Source: Sciurus carolinensis (taxonomy: Eukaryota > Chordata > Mammalia > Rodentia > Sciuridae). Taken from it: a DNA stretch of 64,000 nucleotides. The translations under genes and the position numbers were made by a program. Positions 1 through 12,683 of the stretch are shown here, piece after piece (the stretch's first letter is position 1; the number at the start of each line of letters is the position of its first letter). Location of the stretch: assembly GCF_902686445.1 (NCBI RefSeq), contig NC_062232.1:14925105-14989104 (forward strand), written 5' to 3'. The notes under the pieces are model-generated. The model was not told the DNA's origin. It was given only the letters and a program-made list of their open reading frames with translations, and did not search any database.

Positions 1-1934
1 TAGTTGGAGATCCCTGAGGGAAGCACTCCTGATGTGTAGGATCAGCAGGCTGCCTGCTGGGAAAACAGGGGTTATCTTCACCTCACCACACCCCCAGATG
101 CCTGTATCACTGTCATAACACAGTCTGAGAGGAGTGTCTTATGGGAAAAAGGCAGAGGTCTATCATTAGCCATGCAGTGAGTGGAGGGGCAGACAATAAA
201 ATCACTGCTCATTGCCTGAGGGATACACTTCCCATCATAGGTGCCATGGGCACAAGCCTATTTCTTTGTGAGCTGAGCATTGGGGAGGGGGTGGCCTCAG
301 GACCAATGACAGCTGTTCTGTACTATTTCTTCCTTCACACTGCTGCTTTGGGCTCAAGATCGAGTCTGGAGATATGAGAAAAATGATCCTCACTCTCACA
401 CTATTCCCTTTCAGAGATATTCTAGTTCAACTTCCTGCATAAAGACAAGGATACTGAAGCCCAGAGTGATGACATTTCTTTACTTATTCATCCCAAGAGT
501 AAAACACAGTGACTTACACTGAATGAATGAATGGGAAATCATTGAGACTACATTTGCATGACCACAAATTCTCCATGGGGGCCTATCAAGTCCTGATGCC
601 CCATAAAAGAATTTTTTTTCCTTCCTTTGAGGAACAAAAGGGACCAAGAGACCCTACTCTATTGTTCACTGTTCTTAATTAGGTCCTGTCATGCCTTGTT
701 CTGTGTGGCCCTCTGTGTGGCACCATTCTGCTGATACTTAATGAATGAATATTTAATCTATCTTGCATTGGCCCAGGACCTCAAGACAGATTGGTGAATG
801 AAACAGATGAAGACCCCATCCTTGAGAAGCATCTGCGATAAAAGAGAGAAACACGCAGAACTTGTACACCTCTTGCCTGGAAATCAAGTTGGCTTTTGTT
901 GATGTTTCTGCATTTAAAGAAAGATATGCATCCCTTTTTAATAAAGTCACCAAGGGCTTAAATTTCTCTCCCAAGCAAAGTGGTAGAAGGTGGCAGATGC
1001 CTACCTTCTCTCCACCCCCACTCATAAATAGCCTTCTGCGCCTTAGCTCTAGGCTGAGCACAAAACCCACCTGTGTCCCTCTGTGATCAACCTGACCAGC
1101 TCTGGGGCCCATGGCTATGCCCTAAGAGCAAACTCTGTCTTTGGTCCAGAGTTGGGAGCAGGGCAGCTTCCTTCTGGTGATGTTTGATAAAGGTCAGGTA
1201 AAACCACTTACACAGTTTTTATTCCAGTGCCCTGCAATTTTCAGGTCCTTATGATCAACAGCATCTAAGTGGGTTCAGGGCTCAAGGAAGTGGTTTCTAG
1301 ATCATAACCCTGTTAGAAGCTGAGAAAACAACCGGGTGAATTTCAACACCTTGTACCACCCAATTATGCAAACATAATCCACATTTGTAAGGTGGGAAAG
1401 AGGATGACTGGAAATGAAAAGATGATGTGCTTTCCCATGGGTAACTAATTTGGAACAGCTCATATTTATTATCCTTGAAGATTTTTACCTGTTAACTGTA
1501 CTGAGAAGGGAACAGTGGGTTTACCAAGTCTAAAATCTACCTGAGGGTACAAGTAGCCAGACAGAAAAATCCACTTAATTAAGGACTGCTATAGCTTGTT
1601 TTCATTCATGACTACTTTGTTCTCCAAACAAAAAAAAAAAGCAGAAAAACTGGAAGGGTGGGTCTGGAGAAAGCAACTGGTAGAGAGAGAGATACACAGG
1701 CCAGTGAAGTCAGATTCATTGTTCCGAGAGTGGGTTTTACCATTCTTTCTATAAAGGAAAATTGACATATCAAACTCCAAGGGAAGGTCCACATTGAAAC
1801 ATTCATAAAATCTTCCTCAAAAATATTTCAGATATAATTAAATGAGGATTTCAAAGTTTTTTCTCCTATCTGTGAAAGGGAAGGGAAGGTATTTTGAACA
1901 TTTTCAACCACCAGAAAAATATTAATATCATTTT
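1..1934. other. unassigned intronic sequence
   Basis: No coding exon and no repeat that I can name is visible here. The short open frames on both strands lack splice context and family resemblance. Confidence 0.6.
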
Positions 1935-2175
1935 TAAAGTTTTTATAATTGAGATATCATTTCTACCAATGCACAGATAATAACAGTACATTGGTCAGTT
2001 TTGATAAATGGTCACTGTATCCTACACCTCTATCAACAAACAGGCCATTTTCATCACTCTGAAAAATTCCCTTGGGCCCCTTCTTAGTCAATCCATCTCA
2101 AAGCAATCACTAATCTCATTTCAATCATTTTTGATTGATTTTGCATTTTCTAGAACTTCATATAAACATGTGAAG
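1935..2175 (-). mobile_element. old L1 3'-end fragment, antisense to + strand
   Basis: The text follows the reverse complement of mammalian L1M 3' regions: ATTGAGATATCATTTCTACC, then a TTTTGATAAATGG block, a TCCCTTGGGCCCC block, and TCTAGAACTTCATATAAA at the end. Divergence is high, consistent with an ancient insertion. Confidence 0.65.
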
Positions 2176-3184
2176 ACATAGTTGGACTTTTGAATACTGC
2201 TGAAAAAAAACACAAATTGTTTCTGAAAAGCATCTTTTTCTATCAGTGGAACTAATGGAAAAAAACTTCAAGGGGGCCACTTCCTGAAGACATAAATGCC
2301 TACATTATTTTCCATTTTAGTTGCTTTAAATAACTATCCTGTTGGTTTTAGTACATGGAAAGCTGGTTATGCCAAACATAAACAAGAATTATCTAAATGC
2401 CTCCTGGACCAATGTTTTCCCCCAATTCATGCAAAGTTCACCTCTTGTTGGCCAGAATATTCCATACACACGAGAGTTGAATTTTCCCCTTCCCTCATTC
2501 TTCCAACAGCAAGTTTATTCCACATGAAAGAGAAATCTATAGTTGAAAATGAAATTATTTAAGAAAACACATGATTTCTATTTAAGACTTAAGCAAATTC
2601 TGCCTAACAAGACAGAGCAACATCCATACTTCATCAGAGTGGAAAGGGTTTCTGTCAGAACTTCTGGAGACATTCCTCAGCAGTGCTTGACATTTCGGTT
2701 CTTCCCAATAGTCACAGGCTGGTCTGCAGGTCCCAAAATTCCTAAGTGACTCTATGCTAAGGTCTTACCATCATCCCAATTTGAAAATATGAACAAAAAG
2801 AGGAAATTTGAGCCAGCAAGATGACTTTTCTGATGAGTCAAGAGCCTCAAGTTTTGTCCTGTCACTATTGCCAGGTGCAAAATTTGCTTATGGGGATATG
2901 TTAACCTTAGAAAAATCCCTAGGGAAGGAACCTTTAAATGAATGGGTGTTCCTTTGAAAGTTCTGTGTGGGCAGCACTATACCTTTTATCCCAACTCTAT
3001 TTTTATTGCATCCACCAGCACCTGCTACACCCTGTTTGTTACAAACCTTCACAGGTTACCCCCTACTTCAGAGAAAGGCTGTATTGAACTAACATTCCAT
3101 CCTCTCTCCAGACTAGCCCAGCATCTGACACAATACAACCTGTGCCTAAAGATTTGGTCCAAATATTGCTTATTTTTCATGTGT

Positions 3185-3420
3185 CCAGTTGAAATTTCAC
3201 CTATTCTAGGAAGCATCTTCTTCATCCTCAATGAGACTCCCATCTTTCAATTCTGTGCTCATTCATCAATAACATTATTTGCCACTCTGATAATAATGTG
3301 GGGTTTTAGTTACCTTCTTAGTCATCTACATCCTACCCTCCCTGAGTAGACTGAGCCTGTTTCAAATCTCTGAATTGTCATAAACATGATTTCTTTAAGA
3401 ATGTAAGCACTGAAATTTTT
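3185..3420 (+). mobile_element. probable L2 LINE 3' fragment
   Basis: The order TTTCACCT, AGGAAGC..CTTC, a C/T-rich stretch, CTGTGCTC, then a TGAGTAGACTGAG-like block resembles the L2 3' end at low identity. An alignment is needed to be certain. Confidence 0.4.
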
Positions 3421-4384
3421 GATAAATTCCATAGCTAGACAAATCTGTTGTACATACATTTGAACTTGCAAATATGTTACTTTTATGTGGTTTTGGCCTA
3501 TTTTGGGTGCTGATGATTCAAATCTAATTACTTTCTCTTCGAAACATGGCTTCCCTTTCCTTAAAATGAAAACTTTACCATCTTTGCACATTGGGAACTC
3601 AGAAGTGTTCACTCCTAAATCTCTTGGGGAATAAAATGTAGAACAACTTGAGCTCTTTGGGTGATCACATTCTAATAAATAGATTTGATACTAATATTAT
3701 CCTTTTTTTGAAAATGGATAGGAGTTCTAGAGCAAGTCAGTGTCTTAATGGGTAAGAAAGGAGGTATGTCTGGATCACAATTAACCAATCAGTTTTTTAA
3801 TTGCCTGATTTCTCATGAGCAAAAATGAAATGAGGATGAACTGCACATCCACACCAACAAAGATTATCTGAGTTACAGTTTTGAAGCATTTCAAGGGCCT
3901 TCTTAACGCCAGCTGAGTGAACCAAGTTTCCTTCTCTGGAAACAAAATGGAAGATGTGGGTGCTTTTTGAACATACAAGTTATCACCTTTGCAAACCACA
4001 AATCAGGTTAGGCTTTTACCCACAGATTGCAGCCATCACTCTCCAGCCAGCCTCAAAAACTAACCATAAAGAACACATAAAAGCCAAAATCTCTGAATAT
4101 TCCTCAGGTCACCACTGAGAGAGAATAGTAAAGACCAAGTTCATTCAACACAAGAAGAAAGGCAGCTACTTACCCAGACAGATAACAGACAGGAAAAAAA
4201 CAAAGCTGCTTCAATGCACTCCAACACCCTTCCCCTACTCCAGAGGACCTAAAATCTGCTTTTCCTGGTAGTCTTGTCTATACACCATCTCTGTTCTTCT
4301 ATAATTAGAATTTCACCTGCATCTCCCTGTCCTCTCCACTCTGGACTAAAATAACTCAAATATGTGTTCACAATAACTTCTTTA

Positions 4385-4442
4385 GAAATATCAATCCAGG
4401 GCACCACAAAAAATAATAAATAAATAAATATAAATAAAAATA
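4385..4442. repeat. A/T-rich (TAAA)n simple repeat
   Basis: Interrupted AATAAATAAATAAATA tract directly upstream of a B1-dID element. Confidence 0.75.
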
Positions 4443-4451
4443 TCAACCCAG

Positions 4452-4645
4452 AACCAGGCATGGTGATACACACCTATAATCACACCTGCATGGGAGGCTA
4501 AGGCAGAAGGAACACAAGTTCCAGGCCAGCCCAGGCAAGTTAGTGAGACTCTGTCTCAAAATTTTTTAAAAAAGGGCTAAGGATGTAGCTTGCCTAGCAT
4601 GCCTGAGGCCCTGGATTCAAACCTTAGTAATGCACTTCCCAAAAA
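4452..4645 (+). mobile_element. B1-dID SINE
   Basis: A 7SL-derived left part (ccaggcatggtgatacacac, GAGGCTAAGGCAGAAGGA) is joined by a TCTCAAAA-A(n) linker to an ID-derived part (GGGCTAAGGATGTAGCTT..GCCTGAGGCCCTGGATTC). This head-to-tail fusion is typical of sciurid and dormouse B1-dID SINEs. The copy is quite diverged. Confidence 0.85.
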
Positions 4646-5033
4646 ACATCAATCAATGTAGGAATTTGAGCCTGTTATTTTCTTTTTGAATTGGCAACAC
4701 TAGGTTCACCTTGATGGGTTTTCCCACAGCAGTACCACCACTCTCCAGCTGGGAGGCAGAAGCAGGGTGAGTATTTTCTTGAGCAAACTATGTTGTCAAC
4801 TCCAGGACCACCACTTACTCTCCTTTCTGCCACCAAGACTGAGGGCTGCAAACTGGTAGATGACTTCCGCCAGATGAGTGAGTGGTTCATCCTACCAAGG
4901 ATCAGAGTTGTTTCTTCCAAAACCTGCTTAAGCTCATTGTTTGTTATTGGTATCAAAGACTTGGTTAAATAACATAAAAATATATAGATGTGAAAGAGTT
5001 AGTTTGAAGGTTAAAAGGAAAACCACTGCCAGA

Positions 5034-5235
5034 GCCAGATATGGTGGCACATGCCTATAATCCCAGGAGCTCAGGAGGCTATGGCAGAAGGATCACAAGT
5101 TCATAGCCAGACTCAGCAACTTAGTAAGGGCCTAAGTAAGTCAGTGAGACCCTATCTCTCAATAAAATATAAAAAAGGGCTGGGGATATGATTCAGTGGT
5201 TAAGTGCCCCTGGGTTCAATGCCTGGTACTAAAAA
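5034..5235 (+). mobile_element. B1-dID SINE
   Basis: 7SL part (ccagatatggtggcacatgc..AATCCCAGGAGCTCAGGAGG) followed by AATAAAATATAAAAAAGGGC and an ID part (CTGGGGATATGATTCAGTGG..CCCCTGGGTTCAATG). The flanking duplication CACTGCCA is at 5024-5031 and at 5435-5442, so the microsatellite between 5236 and 5434 lies inside the insertion. Confidence 0.9.
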
Positions 5236-5434
5236 GGAAGAAAAGAAAGAAAGAAAGAAAAGAAAGATGGGAAAGAAAGGAAGGAAGGAAGGAAGGAAGG
5301 AAGGAAGGAAGGAAGGAAGGAAGGAAGGAAGGAAGGAAGGAAAAAAGAAAGAAAGGGAGGGAGGGAGAGAAAGAAAGAAAAGAAAGAAAAAAAGAAAAGA
5401 AAAGAAAGAAAGAAAGGAAGGAAGGAAGAAAGAA
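5236..5434. repeat. (GAAA)n/(GGAA)n polypurine microsatellite from a SINE A-tail
   Basis: About 200 bp of GAAA and GGAA units. The core at 5276-5341 is near-pure GGAA, flanked by mixed AAAG, GGGA and AAAAG units. It begins exactly at the 3' end of the B1-dID and ends at that element's downstream target duplication. The Lys/Glu/Arg and Ser/Leu/Phe-rich open frames here are low-complexity artefacts. Confidence 0.95.
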
Positions 5435-5442
5435 CACTGCCA

Positions 5443-5848
5443 AATTAGGTGTGAACAAGACAACTAAAAAAGACTGGGGGTGGGAGGCTATGGAACTTTA
5501 GAAGGATATGTACTTTAATTGCTTCACTTATATTGTTTTTAATGCACATTAAAGAAACCAATTGGAATTGTAGAGGAGGCACTGCGGATACACAAAGAAA
5601 GGAACTCGACTCAGCAAACCCATGTTCAGGTAAAAGGCCTTGACCCTATATCATGATGTGACCCTACATCATGATGTTACACTGATAAAAGACAAATAAA
5701 TATATACTGTGAGATTTTAAGCTAAAATTAAATATGGTAGATGCATATCATTTTTGAGGATTCTCTACTTGATTCAGATGTTTCAAGAAACGAGTCCATA
5801 CATCAAAAATCCGTCTAAGAGTTGTCTGTCAGGGCCAAAACTCTGTGC

Positions 5849-5884
<36 letters not shown>

Positions 5885-7223
5885 AATACTTAGTAAAAAT
5901 TAATCTATTATTCAATAAGAATATAATCTAATATGTACATATACAGTGTGTTATATTTTGATTAATAGATTAATTATATATTATTATAAAGTTATTATTA
6001 TAGTTTTACCTTAATCTGTCCCTTTGATTTAAAAGTTGTGATTTATTTGGGGATTTTGTTTATTTTGTTTTTAGTCTTCAGTATAATTAGAGAAAAGTCA
6101 CCAATTACCACTTATACAACATTTACTGTCACAGAAAAAGACAGCTTTCATATTATACAATGACAATGGCCCAATATTTGAAATATTACACATAAATTGG
6201 AATAATAAAGAATTAATTTTATAATTTTAAAAATATGGATTAAAAGATTAGCCTTTATGGAAATATCACAGACCCTATGGCTATTTTTCTTTTTTCCTGA
6301 TGAAAACAAGCCCAGAATAAAAACTAACACTCAACTGGCAGTGAGTGAAAAGGAGCTTGGTATTTCAGGTGGTAAAGGTCTCTTAGCATCTTGGTGGGTA
6401 CAGGCACAGCAACCCACCCTTGATTTCCCAGTAGCCAACAGGCAGGCAAAAGTGGGCAATATTTCTCAGAAAGGTAGCAACCACATTCCTTGTCTTCATT
6501 TGTATTTTTCTTAAGCATTATTACAGCATTAAAGGAAAAATCATCCATTATGACAGGACCATTTTCAATTCTTGCTCCCATTTAGTCTTTGATTACATGC
6601 ATATAGATATATTTTACATGATTATACCCCAGTGTACACAACTTTGTGTTTTGATCTGTTCATTTATTTTGCAAAAAAAATTTCAGGCATTATTCCAGGT
6701 ACTATGAATATAAAGATAGATAAAACCCAGGTCCCTAGCATTGAAAAGTTCTCAGCTTAGTGGAATATAACAGATAATTATAAGGTAAATATCACAATAA
6801 ATACATACTTAAAGGCCTCTGTGTTTACTATCTTAATGGTTTTACAATCTTTTAGCTGAATAATACAACTTAATTCCCTTTCTTGATTATCTTTCATTAT
6901 CACAAACACTGCTGCAATTACCATGTTTCCCGTGTGTTTTTTCTTTTATTAACCATTTTCTGCACATAAATTCTTATGAATGAGATCACTGAGTCAAAGA
7001 GTATTATTCAGATTTTTTTGTAGCTCTTCACATACCTTGCTAAATAGCTTCATCTAAGTATCACACACATTTGCAAATAAATCAGTCTAAGCTTGCAACA
7101 GTCTTACCACTGAACACTTTCTTAGGTATTCATAAGTAGAAATCCATTTTTGTCTTAATTTATACTTCTTTAATTAATAGCAGGGAGAAATATTTTCTTA
7201 CGGTTAAGATTTTTCCCCTCCTG
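5443..7223. other. unassigned AT-rich intronic sequence with a (TG)n tract
   Basis: No exon is visible. The stretch 6655-6830 has the flavour of an eroded ancient interspersed repeat (CATTATTCCAGGTACTATGAATATAAAGATAGA) that I cannot name. Confidence 0.5.
5844..5884. repeat. (TG)n microsatellite
   Basis: TGTGCGTGCG followed by about 15 uninterrupted TG units and GCGC. Confidence 0.95.
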
Positions 7224-7605
7224 GGAGTTGGGCACGGTGGTGCACACTTGTAATCCCAGTGGCTCAGGAGGCTGAGGCAGGAGGATTGTGGGTTCAATAC
7301 CAGTCTCAGAAACTTAGTGAGGCCCTAAGCTACTTAGTGAGACCATGTCTCTAAATAAAATGTAAAAAAGGGCTGGGGATGACTTGGGAGGCTGAGGCAG
7401 GAGGATCAAGAGTTCAAAGCCAGCCTCAGCAAAAGTGATGTGCTAAGCAACTCAATGAGACCCTATCTCTAAATAAAATACAAAATAGGGCTGGGGATGT
7501 GGCTCAGTGGTCTAGTGACCCTGAGTTTGATCCCTGGTACCACAAAAAGGGGCCTGGGATTGTGGCTTACTGGTATACCATCCCTGGGTTCTTTTTTCCC
7601 CTTTC
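7224..7605 (+). mobile_element. compound B1-dID SINE (two overlapping copies plus ID fragment)
   Basis: Unit 1 (7226-7382) has the 7SL part, an AAATAAAATGTAAAAAAGGG linker and only the first bases of the ID part. At 7383 it jumps into a second 7SL part (CTTGGGAGGCTGAGGCAGG), which continues to a complete ID part (GGGCTGGGGATGTGGCTCAG..GATCCCTGGTACC) ending near 7548. A third ID-like piece (GGCCTGGGATTGTGGCTTAC) follows to about 7592. Either a tandem insertion or unequal exchange between copies would produce this. Confidence 0.8.
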
Positions 7606-8309
7606 TGGGATTTATGTTTGTGGACAAATTTATCACTGCTCTAGTAGCTTCCCAATATATTTTAATAAGATACATATATAATTTTTATTATAATTTATTA
7701 CAAAATTTTCATATTTATTGCTCTCTTTCTTTCACTATGTTAGCTTCAAATCATATCAATATTTTAATTTACATTCTGTTTATTTTTTTCCTCTGGAATT
7801 TCTTCCATGGTTACTATCTTAAGAAAGTTGTCCTGTTGTTGGGATAAATGTTATTTTCTGTTGTCCATTCATTTATCACTCATTCAACTTTCAAGAACTG
7901 TTTCTATGTGCCCTGCTTGTCACCGGAGATTTTAAAAATGATGACATAATAGTACAAATTATTCAAAACTTGGAAATAGGCAAAAAGAGTTATAGTTGGT
8001 CCTCCCAATGCCACTGGAATCCCATTAACTGCTTCTTTAGGGACCTGCACCTTTGTTTGGTACATTATTTACTATTTCTGAGGCTGTAAGGTCAGTTGGT
8101 ATTCAGGAAACAAAAGCAATCAGAAAATTATTTCTATATACAGATACAAGTGTTGTATCAGAATGAATAATGAAGTTCTAAGTTTGAGGCTCAGGATCCC
8201 CCAGGCCCAAGGGAATGGAGTCTGAGAAGCCAACCCAGTGTCATCGGGGCCATTTCATCAGCAGGCTGGCCCTAAGTAGCCAGGACCAAACAGGACATGG
8301 GAATGTGGT

Positions 8310-8455
8310 ACAGTAGAAAGAACAAGGGTCTCCAATCCGATGGATCTGACTTTGACTTTGCCCCTCAGCCCTGCGTCTTCCTGGGTCTCTTGGGGTTCTT
8401 TTCTCATCTACATAGTAAAGTGGTCAGGATGAGTTAAGTGAGTTAGAATGTAAAG
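8310..8455 (-). mobile_element. MIR SINE fragment
   Basis: Reverse-orientation MIR text: a GAACAAGGGTCTCCAATCC block, GACTTTGCCCC, TTTTCTCATCTACATAGTAA, then AGTTAAGTGAGTTAGAATG. Confidence 0.65.
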
Positions 8456-8468
8456 AAACTCATCACAG

Positions 8469-8545
8469 GGTTGGATATGTATTCAGTTGTAGAGCACTTG
8501 GCTAGCATGCACAAGGCCTTGGGTTCAATCCCAACACCACAAAGA
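8469..8545 (+). mobile_element. ID SINE (monomer)
   Basis: tRNA-like core with TTCAGTTGTAGAGCACTTGG, CTAGCATGCACAAGGCC and a B-box GGGTTCAATCCC, ending CAACACCACAAAGAG. Confidence 0.85.
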
Positions 8546-8998
8546 GGGAACCTCATCATACCTGCCACATACTTGGTCTTCTAATAAATGTCATTTATTT
8601 TCCTTCCCTCTAATCAACCATGTTCCCCCAAAATGAACTCTGAATCCATACTGAAAAGATGGATCTTAGTCATTCTGGACACCCATAGTCTATCATCAAT
8701 TAAAGCAGAAAAGAAAGTTGGTGGTACTGGAATTTCAGAGGCATTAGTATGCTGTGTTAGAAAGACAATGGTTTCAAATGGCCCCATATCTGATCACAAC
8801 TGGCCTGGAAGCATTCCAGCATTCTTGGAACCCATTTTCTCAGAAGACTCAACTAGATGATCTCTAGGATTCCTCCAAGTTCTAACATCCAATTTCAAGT
8901 CCAGTTGGCCTGTGCATCTGCAGCAAAGCTTATGGCTGGGTGTACAAGTAAGTCTGATGGCCACATGAGGCAATGGTGCTGCATGGCTGCTTGCTTAC

Positions 8999-9102
8999 CT
9001 CTCCTACCACCTCTATGATGTCACCGACTTTCAGCTCAAGCTCGTCATCATTCTGGGGCAGGTAGCTGAACGCCACCTGGCATCGGCGCCTCCGTCGCTC
9101 CC
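8999..9102 (-). CDS. SH3KBP1: SH3KBP1 internal coding exon: first half of second SH3 domain (SH3-B)
   Basis: The 104-bp exon begins with two bases (GG) that complete a Gly codon and then encodes 34 residues. These run from the basic stretch ERRRRRC through the SH3 core [19 protein letters not shown] to IIEVVGE. AFSY occupies the ALYDY position, and the acidic NDDELEL is the RT loop that contacts PxxxPR ligands such as CBL. The exon stops exactly on a codon boundary, so the n-Src loop, the WW motif and the last strands lie in the next exon, left of this window. The acceptor is CTTTTCCCATCCAG upstream of 9102 and the donor is GTAAGC at 8998-8993. It is too short to appear as an open reading frame starting with ATG. 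It joins in phase with the exon at 44076-44199 to give the expected order linker then SH3-B. The three-SH3 adaptor SH3KBP1 fits better than CD2AP because of the arginine run. Confidence 0.95.
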
Positions 9103-11559
9103 CTGGATGGGAAAAGCAGAATATTTAGATACAGCTCTTCTCCCAAACTAAGATTTTAAAGAGAGGCTTCCCAAGCATGCAGGCAAATTAAGCTGACTTG
9201 TCTCAAATATGCTCTCTGGGACATGGCTAGAGGCACAGCAGCCCTGATCTCTTAGAGGCAGTAGAAAGCAGAGCAATGCTTCTTGGTCTTTTAAAAGCTG
9301 CTGGGTCAAAAAGGCATGGATATGAGAAACTGATCCATTGGTGCAGAAGGCAAAAACCCCACCGCTGAAGCACTGGAGCACAGTGTTGCCTTAAACGGTT
9401 TTCCATGGATGGGGCTTTATATTTGCTGCAGTTAATTTTTGATGAAAGCTGATGTGATGTGGTAGAGAAACAAGAATGGTCTGCTTTGAATGCTAGCAAG
9501 GCAGAGGGCATTTTCCCCCAAATGGCAAAGGAAAAGAGAAAGTATCCTGACCTTTTTCTTGCTACTCACCATCCTTTCAACATGCTAGAACTCAGGCCTG
9601 ATAAGCAAAGGCTGATTAGGTTTCAGTCTGCTTGTGCTACCATTTTAAATGTCCCACAAGGTTCAACAAATCCACTTCCTTCCTCTTCCCTTGGTCCCAG
9701 GGGATCCATTAACAGGCTCCCCTGCCTACACAGAACCAACAGCAGGCAAATCAAGATAAAAGCCAGGGCCACGCTTCACCAGAGGACACTCAAGGTTACA
9801 TCATCTCACTCACCCAGATGGCCCACCTGGGAGCCTCCAGTTTAGAGCTGGTTCAAGTACAGACATGACTGACTGTCCATAGCACATCTGTACCACAGAT
9901 GTGCATTGTGGAGAGAACGAACATGAATGTGGGACATGTGTGTGAGAGAGAAGCAGACAGACAGAGACACAGACATGCAGCAGTAGAGGCCCAAGCCAGG
10001 GAGAGGTGGATGGGAGCTAGGAAGTAAGATGGACTCTGCCCAGAAGTTTGTTGCTCATAGCTGACCACCTCACACCACTCCTTCATGCCACTACATGGCC
10101 TAGAAAGCCAAAGGGATCAACGACTTCAAAGAAACACATTTAGAAATGCTAAAATTATTTTGGGGTACTGCCTCTGGGGATTCTTTCTCTTTTCAAATCT
10201 TTTCTCTAAGAAAGGAAGTCCCTGTAGGGGTGATCACAGGGCACATTAATGGCCCTGTGCACCATGACATCACACAGAGAGGAAGGTGTCTGTGCTATAT
10301 CTAATGTGCTTCCCAATCAATATTTTTCAAAAGCCAGTGGCCTACTTCCCTGTTTCATTGTTCTCCTCCTGTACCTCACTAAGGAAGAGCAGGGTTGAAA
10401 ACATGTATAAGGGCAGAAGTTCAGAGTCAATATTCTGTCTAATCACATCTTTGATAACTATAAAAATAATTTCCATCTCTTCGTGCTAAGTCACCAGCCA
10501 GTGGATCTTAATAAGGACAAACACAGAGCTCTCAGGCCCATCCGAGGTGAGCACTGCAGCCTGTCAGCAGGATGAGTCAACAGTAAGGAGGGCCTGACTC
10601 TCCCTGGAACTGAGGGTCCCTGCATGCCAGCTTGCTTCTCCAAGGCAGCAAGGGCAGAGGAGTGATACTCTAGTGCAAAGAACACCATCACTGCTCCATG
10701 GCTCCTGATATCACAGGAGGCAAATCAAGTACTCTGCGCCATAAAGGACAGAGATTTCTTATTCTTGTCAAGAAAATCTAGATGACAAGGCAGTCTTGGC
10801 ATCCCTGTCCTATTGCCATCCCCAGTTAGACCCCATAAAATGAAGTTCATGAGTCTTTAAGAGCTTCTGTTTTCTACACAGTATCTTCAAAGTGAATTCT
10901 GCAGACACAAATTTGAACAAGAAACAAGTAAAATGCCAAATGTCTGAAAACTGACACAACCACAGAAATCATCAAAGTCCCTACCAAAATGACTTTCAAG
11001 TAACATGTGAACACCCAGTGTTAGCTGAAGCTGTAAAGCTTACAGTTATACATAAGTTCATATCTTCAAAAAACCCTCTGTAGTAAAACATGGTATCTAA
11101 CCCAACACTGCACAGATGGCAAGGGCAGGAGTGACATATCCTTAGAGAAAAGACTAATCTAACAGACTTAGGGCCTGGAACAGAATCATCAGATTTCTCT
11201 AGATCCAAATCTCTGCATAGGACTTCCTAAAGGACTGCCTGGTATCAGAGAATGATACCTTCACTAATTTCTCTGTGCCAAGCTAATCAATATTTGTTAA
11301 AAAGCCTCTAATAAGGTAACTCAATTAGTGGCATGAAGTCCTATAAAATACACTGTCAACACACAGAAAAGCCCTACAGAGAGCACAAGGGAGAGATCCA
11401 GAGGTAGCTGGTGGTAAAGATCACCTGACTTGACCCCAAGAAAAAACAGTTATCCCCACCCTCTAATTGGGATACCCCATGACCATTTCTAAAGTGTTCC
11501 TAATATCCATCACTGTTAGCTCATCCTGCTGGTCATATACCTTAAAAAGAAAAGCACCA
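9103..11559. other. unassigned intronic sequence
   Basis: Apart from the splice acceptor and pyrimidine tract at 9103-9120, no named repeat or exon is recognised. There is a small AGACAGACAGACAGA run near 9953-9969. The 128-aa open frame at 9459-9845 shows no family resemblance. Confidence 0.5.
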
Positions 11560-11690
11560 GGATGAGCAACCCTTTTGCAAATGAGGAAACCAGGATTCAC
11601 TGACTTACCAAGGTCACCAAGCTAATAAGTGGCAATATTTCCTTGGCCTGAGTTCAGAGCTCTTTCTCCAGTTCCAGATGAACCATCTAG
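11560..11690 (+). mobile_element. MIR SINE fragment
   Basis: AAATGAGGAAACCAGGATTC, then CTTACCAAGGTCACCAAGC, then TAATAAGTGGCA match the MIR core and 3' half. Confidence 0.7.
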
Positions 11691-12683
11691 TCCCAGATTC
11701 TCTGCAATCTGTATTTAACTGCTTCTTGTCACACAGCAGAACCCTAGGTCTTCACCATGGCTCTCTCATTACAGAGCACTCCCGCACTCCAGAATGTTGC
11801 TATTCTAGGCCCGAGCTCTAGCACATCCCTGGCTTGAGCTTGTGTGCCAGTTCAAATCAGCCTACAACCCAGTTCAAGTGGGATGCTTGAAGATGGGAGG
11901 AATTCACCTGCATATTTCACCTGCATCCATTCATCTTAAATATCAGAAAAATCTAGGATGTCATTTGTCATATTCTTCCTCTCCTGACATTTCACTGATG
12001 TTTACTAGTGAATCTTGACCTTCCTTGTACAGGCAGGGAGATGACAATGCCACCTCCTTCTAATAGCTACTATAAATTGGAGCTTAAAATGCACAATTTA
12101 TCTATGCCTAGGATTTGGAATCCCTTAGTTTCAGCTACCACCTTCATGCCCAGATGAACTGGGCATGGAGTTCTTGGTGAGAACTTATTTTAACACACTT
12201 TATTGGGTTTTCTTCTTTGTAATAAACCAAGCCAAGTCTTGAAAGAAAAGTTTTCTTTAAAAAATTAAGTATATTTTCCAACCATGACCAACAATATAAG
12301 TCTATATTAGAAAAACTAAAAAGTACAGAAAATATGTTTTTCCTCATTCACATCAGCACCATTGCCACTCATTGCGCATCACTATGTATGTTTTCTAGGC
12401 AGGGCCATTTCTCACACATAACTGAAACAAGGAATGCACACATATTTTATCTGTACACATGCAAATATGTAAGCACACATGGCTTCTCAAGGAAGTAGGA
12501 ATAAGGAGGACTCCCAAAGCATATTTGAATGTCCCTACTTTATATGACAGCCGTGAAATACACATACATGTACATGTGCTCATATGCAGGAACGCAGGCA
12601 TGTATCTATGACAAGACAGACTCACCTTCCACTCTCTCACTAGAGCCCATAGCCACTTTTCAATCATAACTAGCTTTACTTAA

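Larger units (their letters stand above)
1..8998 (-). other. SH3KBP1: SH3KBP1 intron downstream of SH3-B exon (partial)
   Basis: The sequence follows donor GTAAGC at 8998-8993 and runs off the left edge. The next expected exon, encoding the WWEG half of the second SH3 domain, was looked for on the minus strand and not seen, so it lies outside the window. Confidence 0.85.

Noticed and set aside
5196..5501. Lys/Glu/Arg-rich and Phe/Leu/Ser-rich proteins
   Set aside because: They are translations of the GGAA/GAAA microsatellite and have no coding support.
9459..9845. A plus-strand gene next to the SH3-B exon
   Set aside because: The 128-codon frame has no family resemblance, and only minus-strand splice signals flank the real exon.
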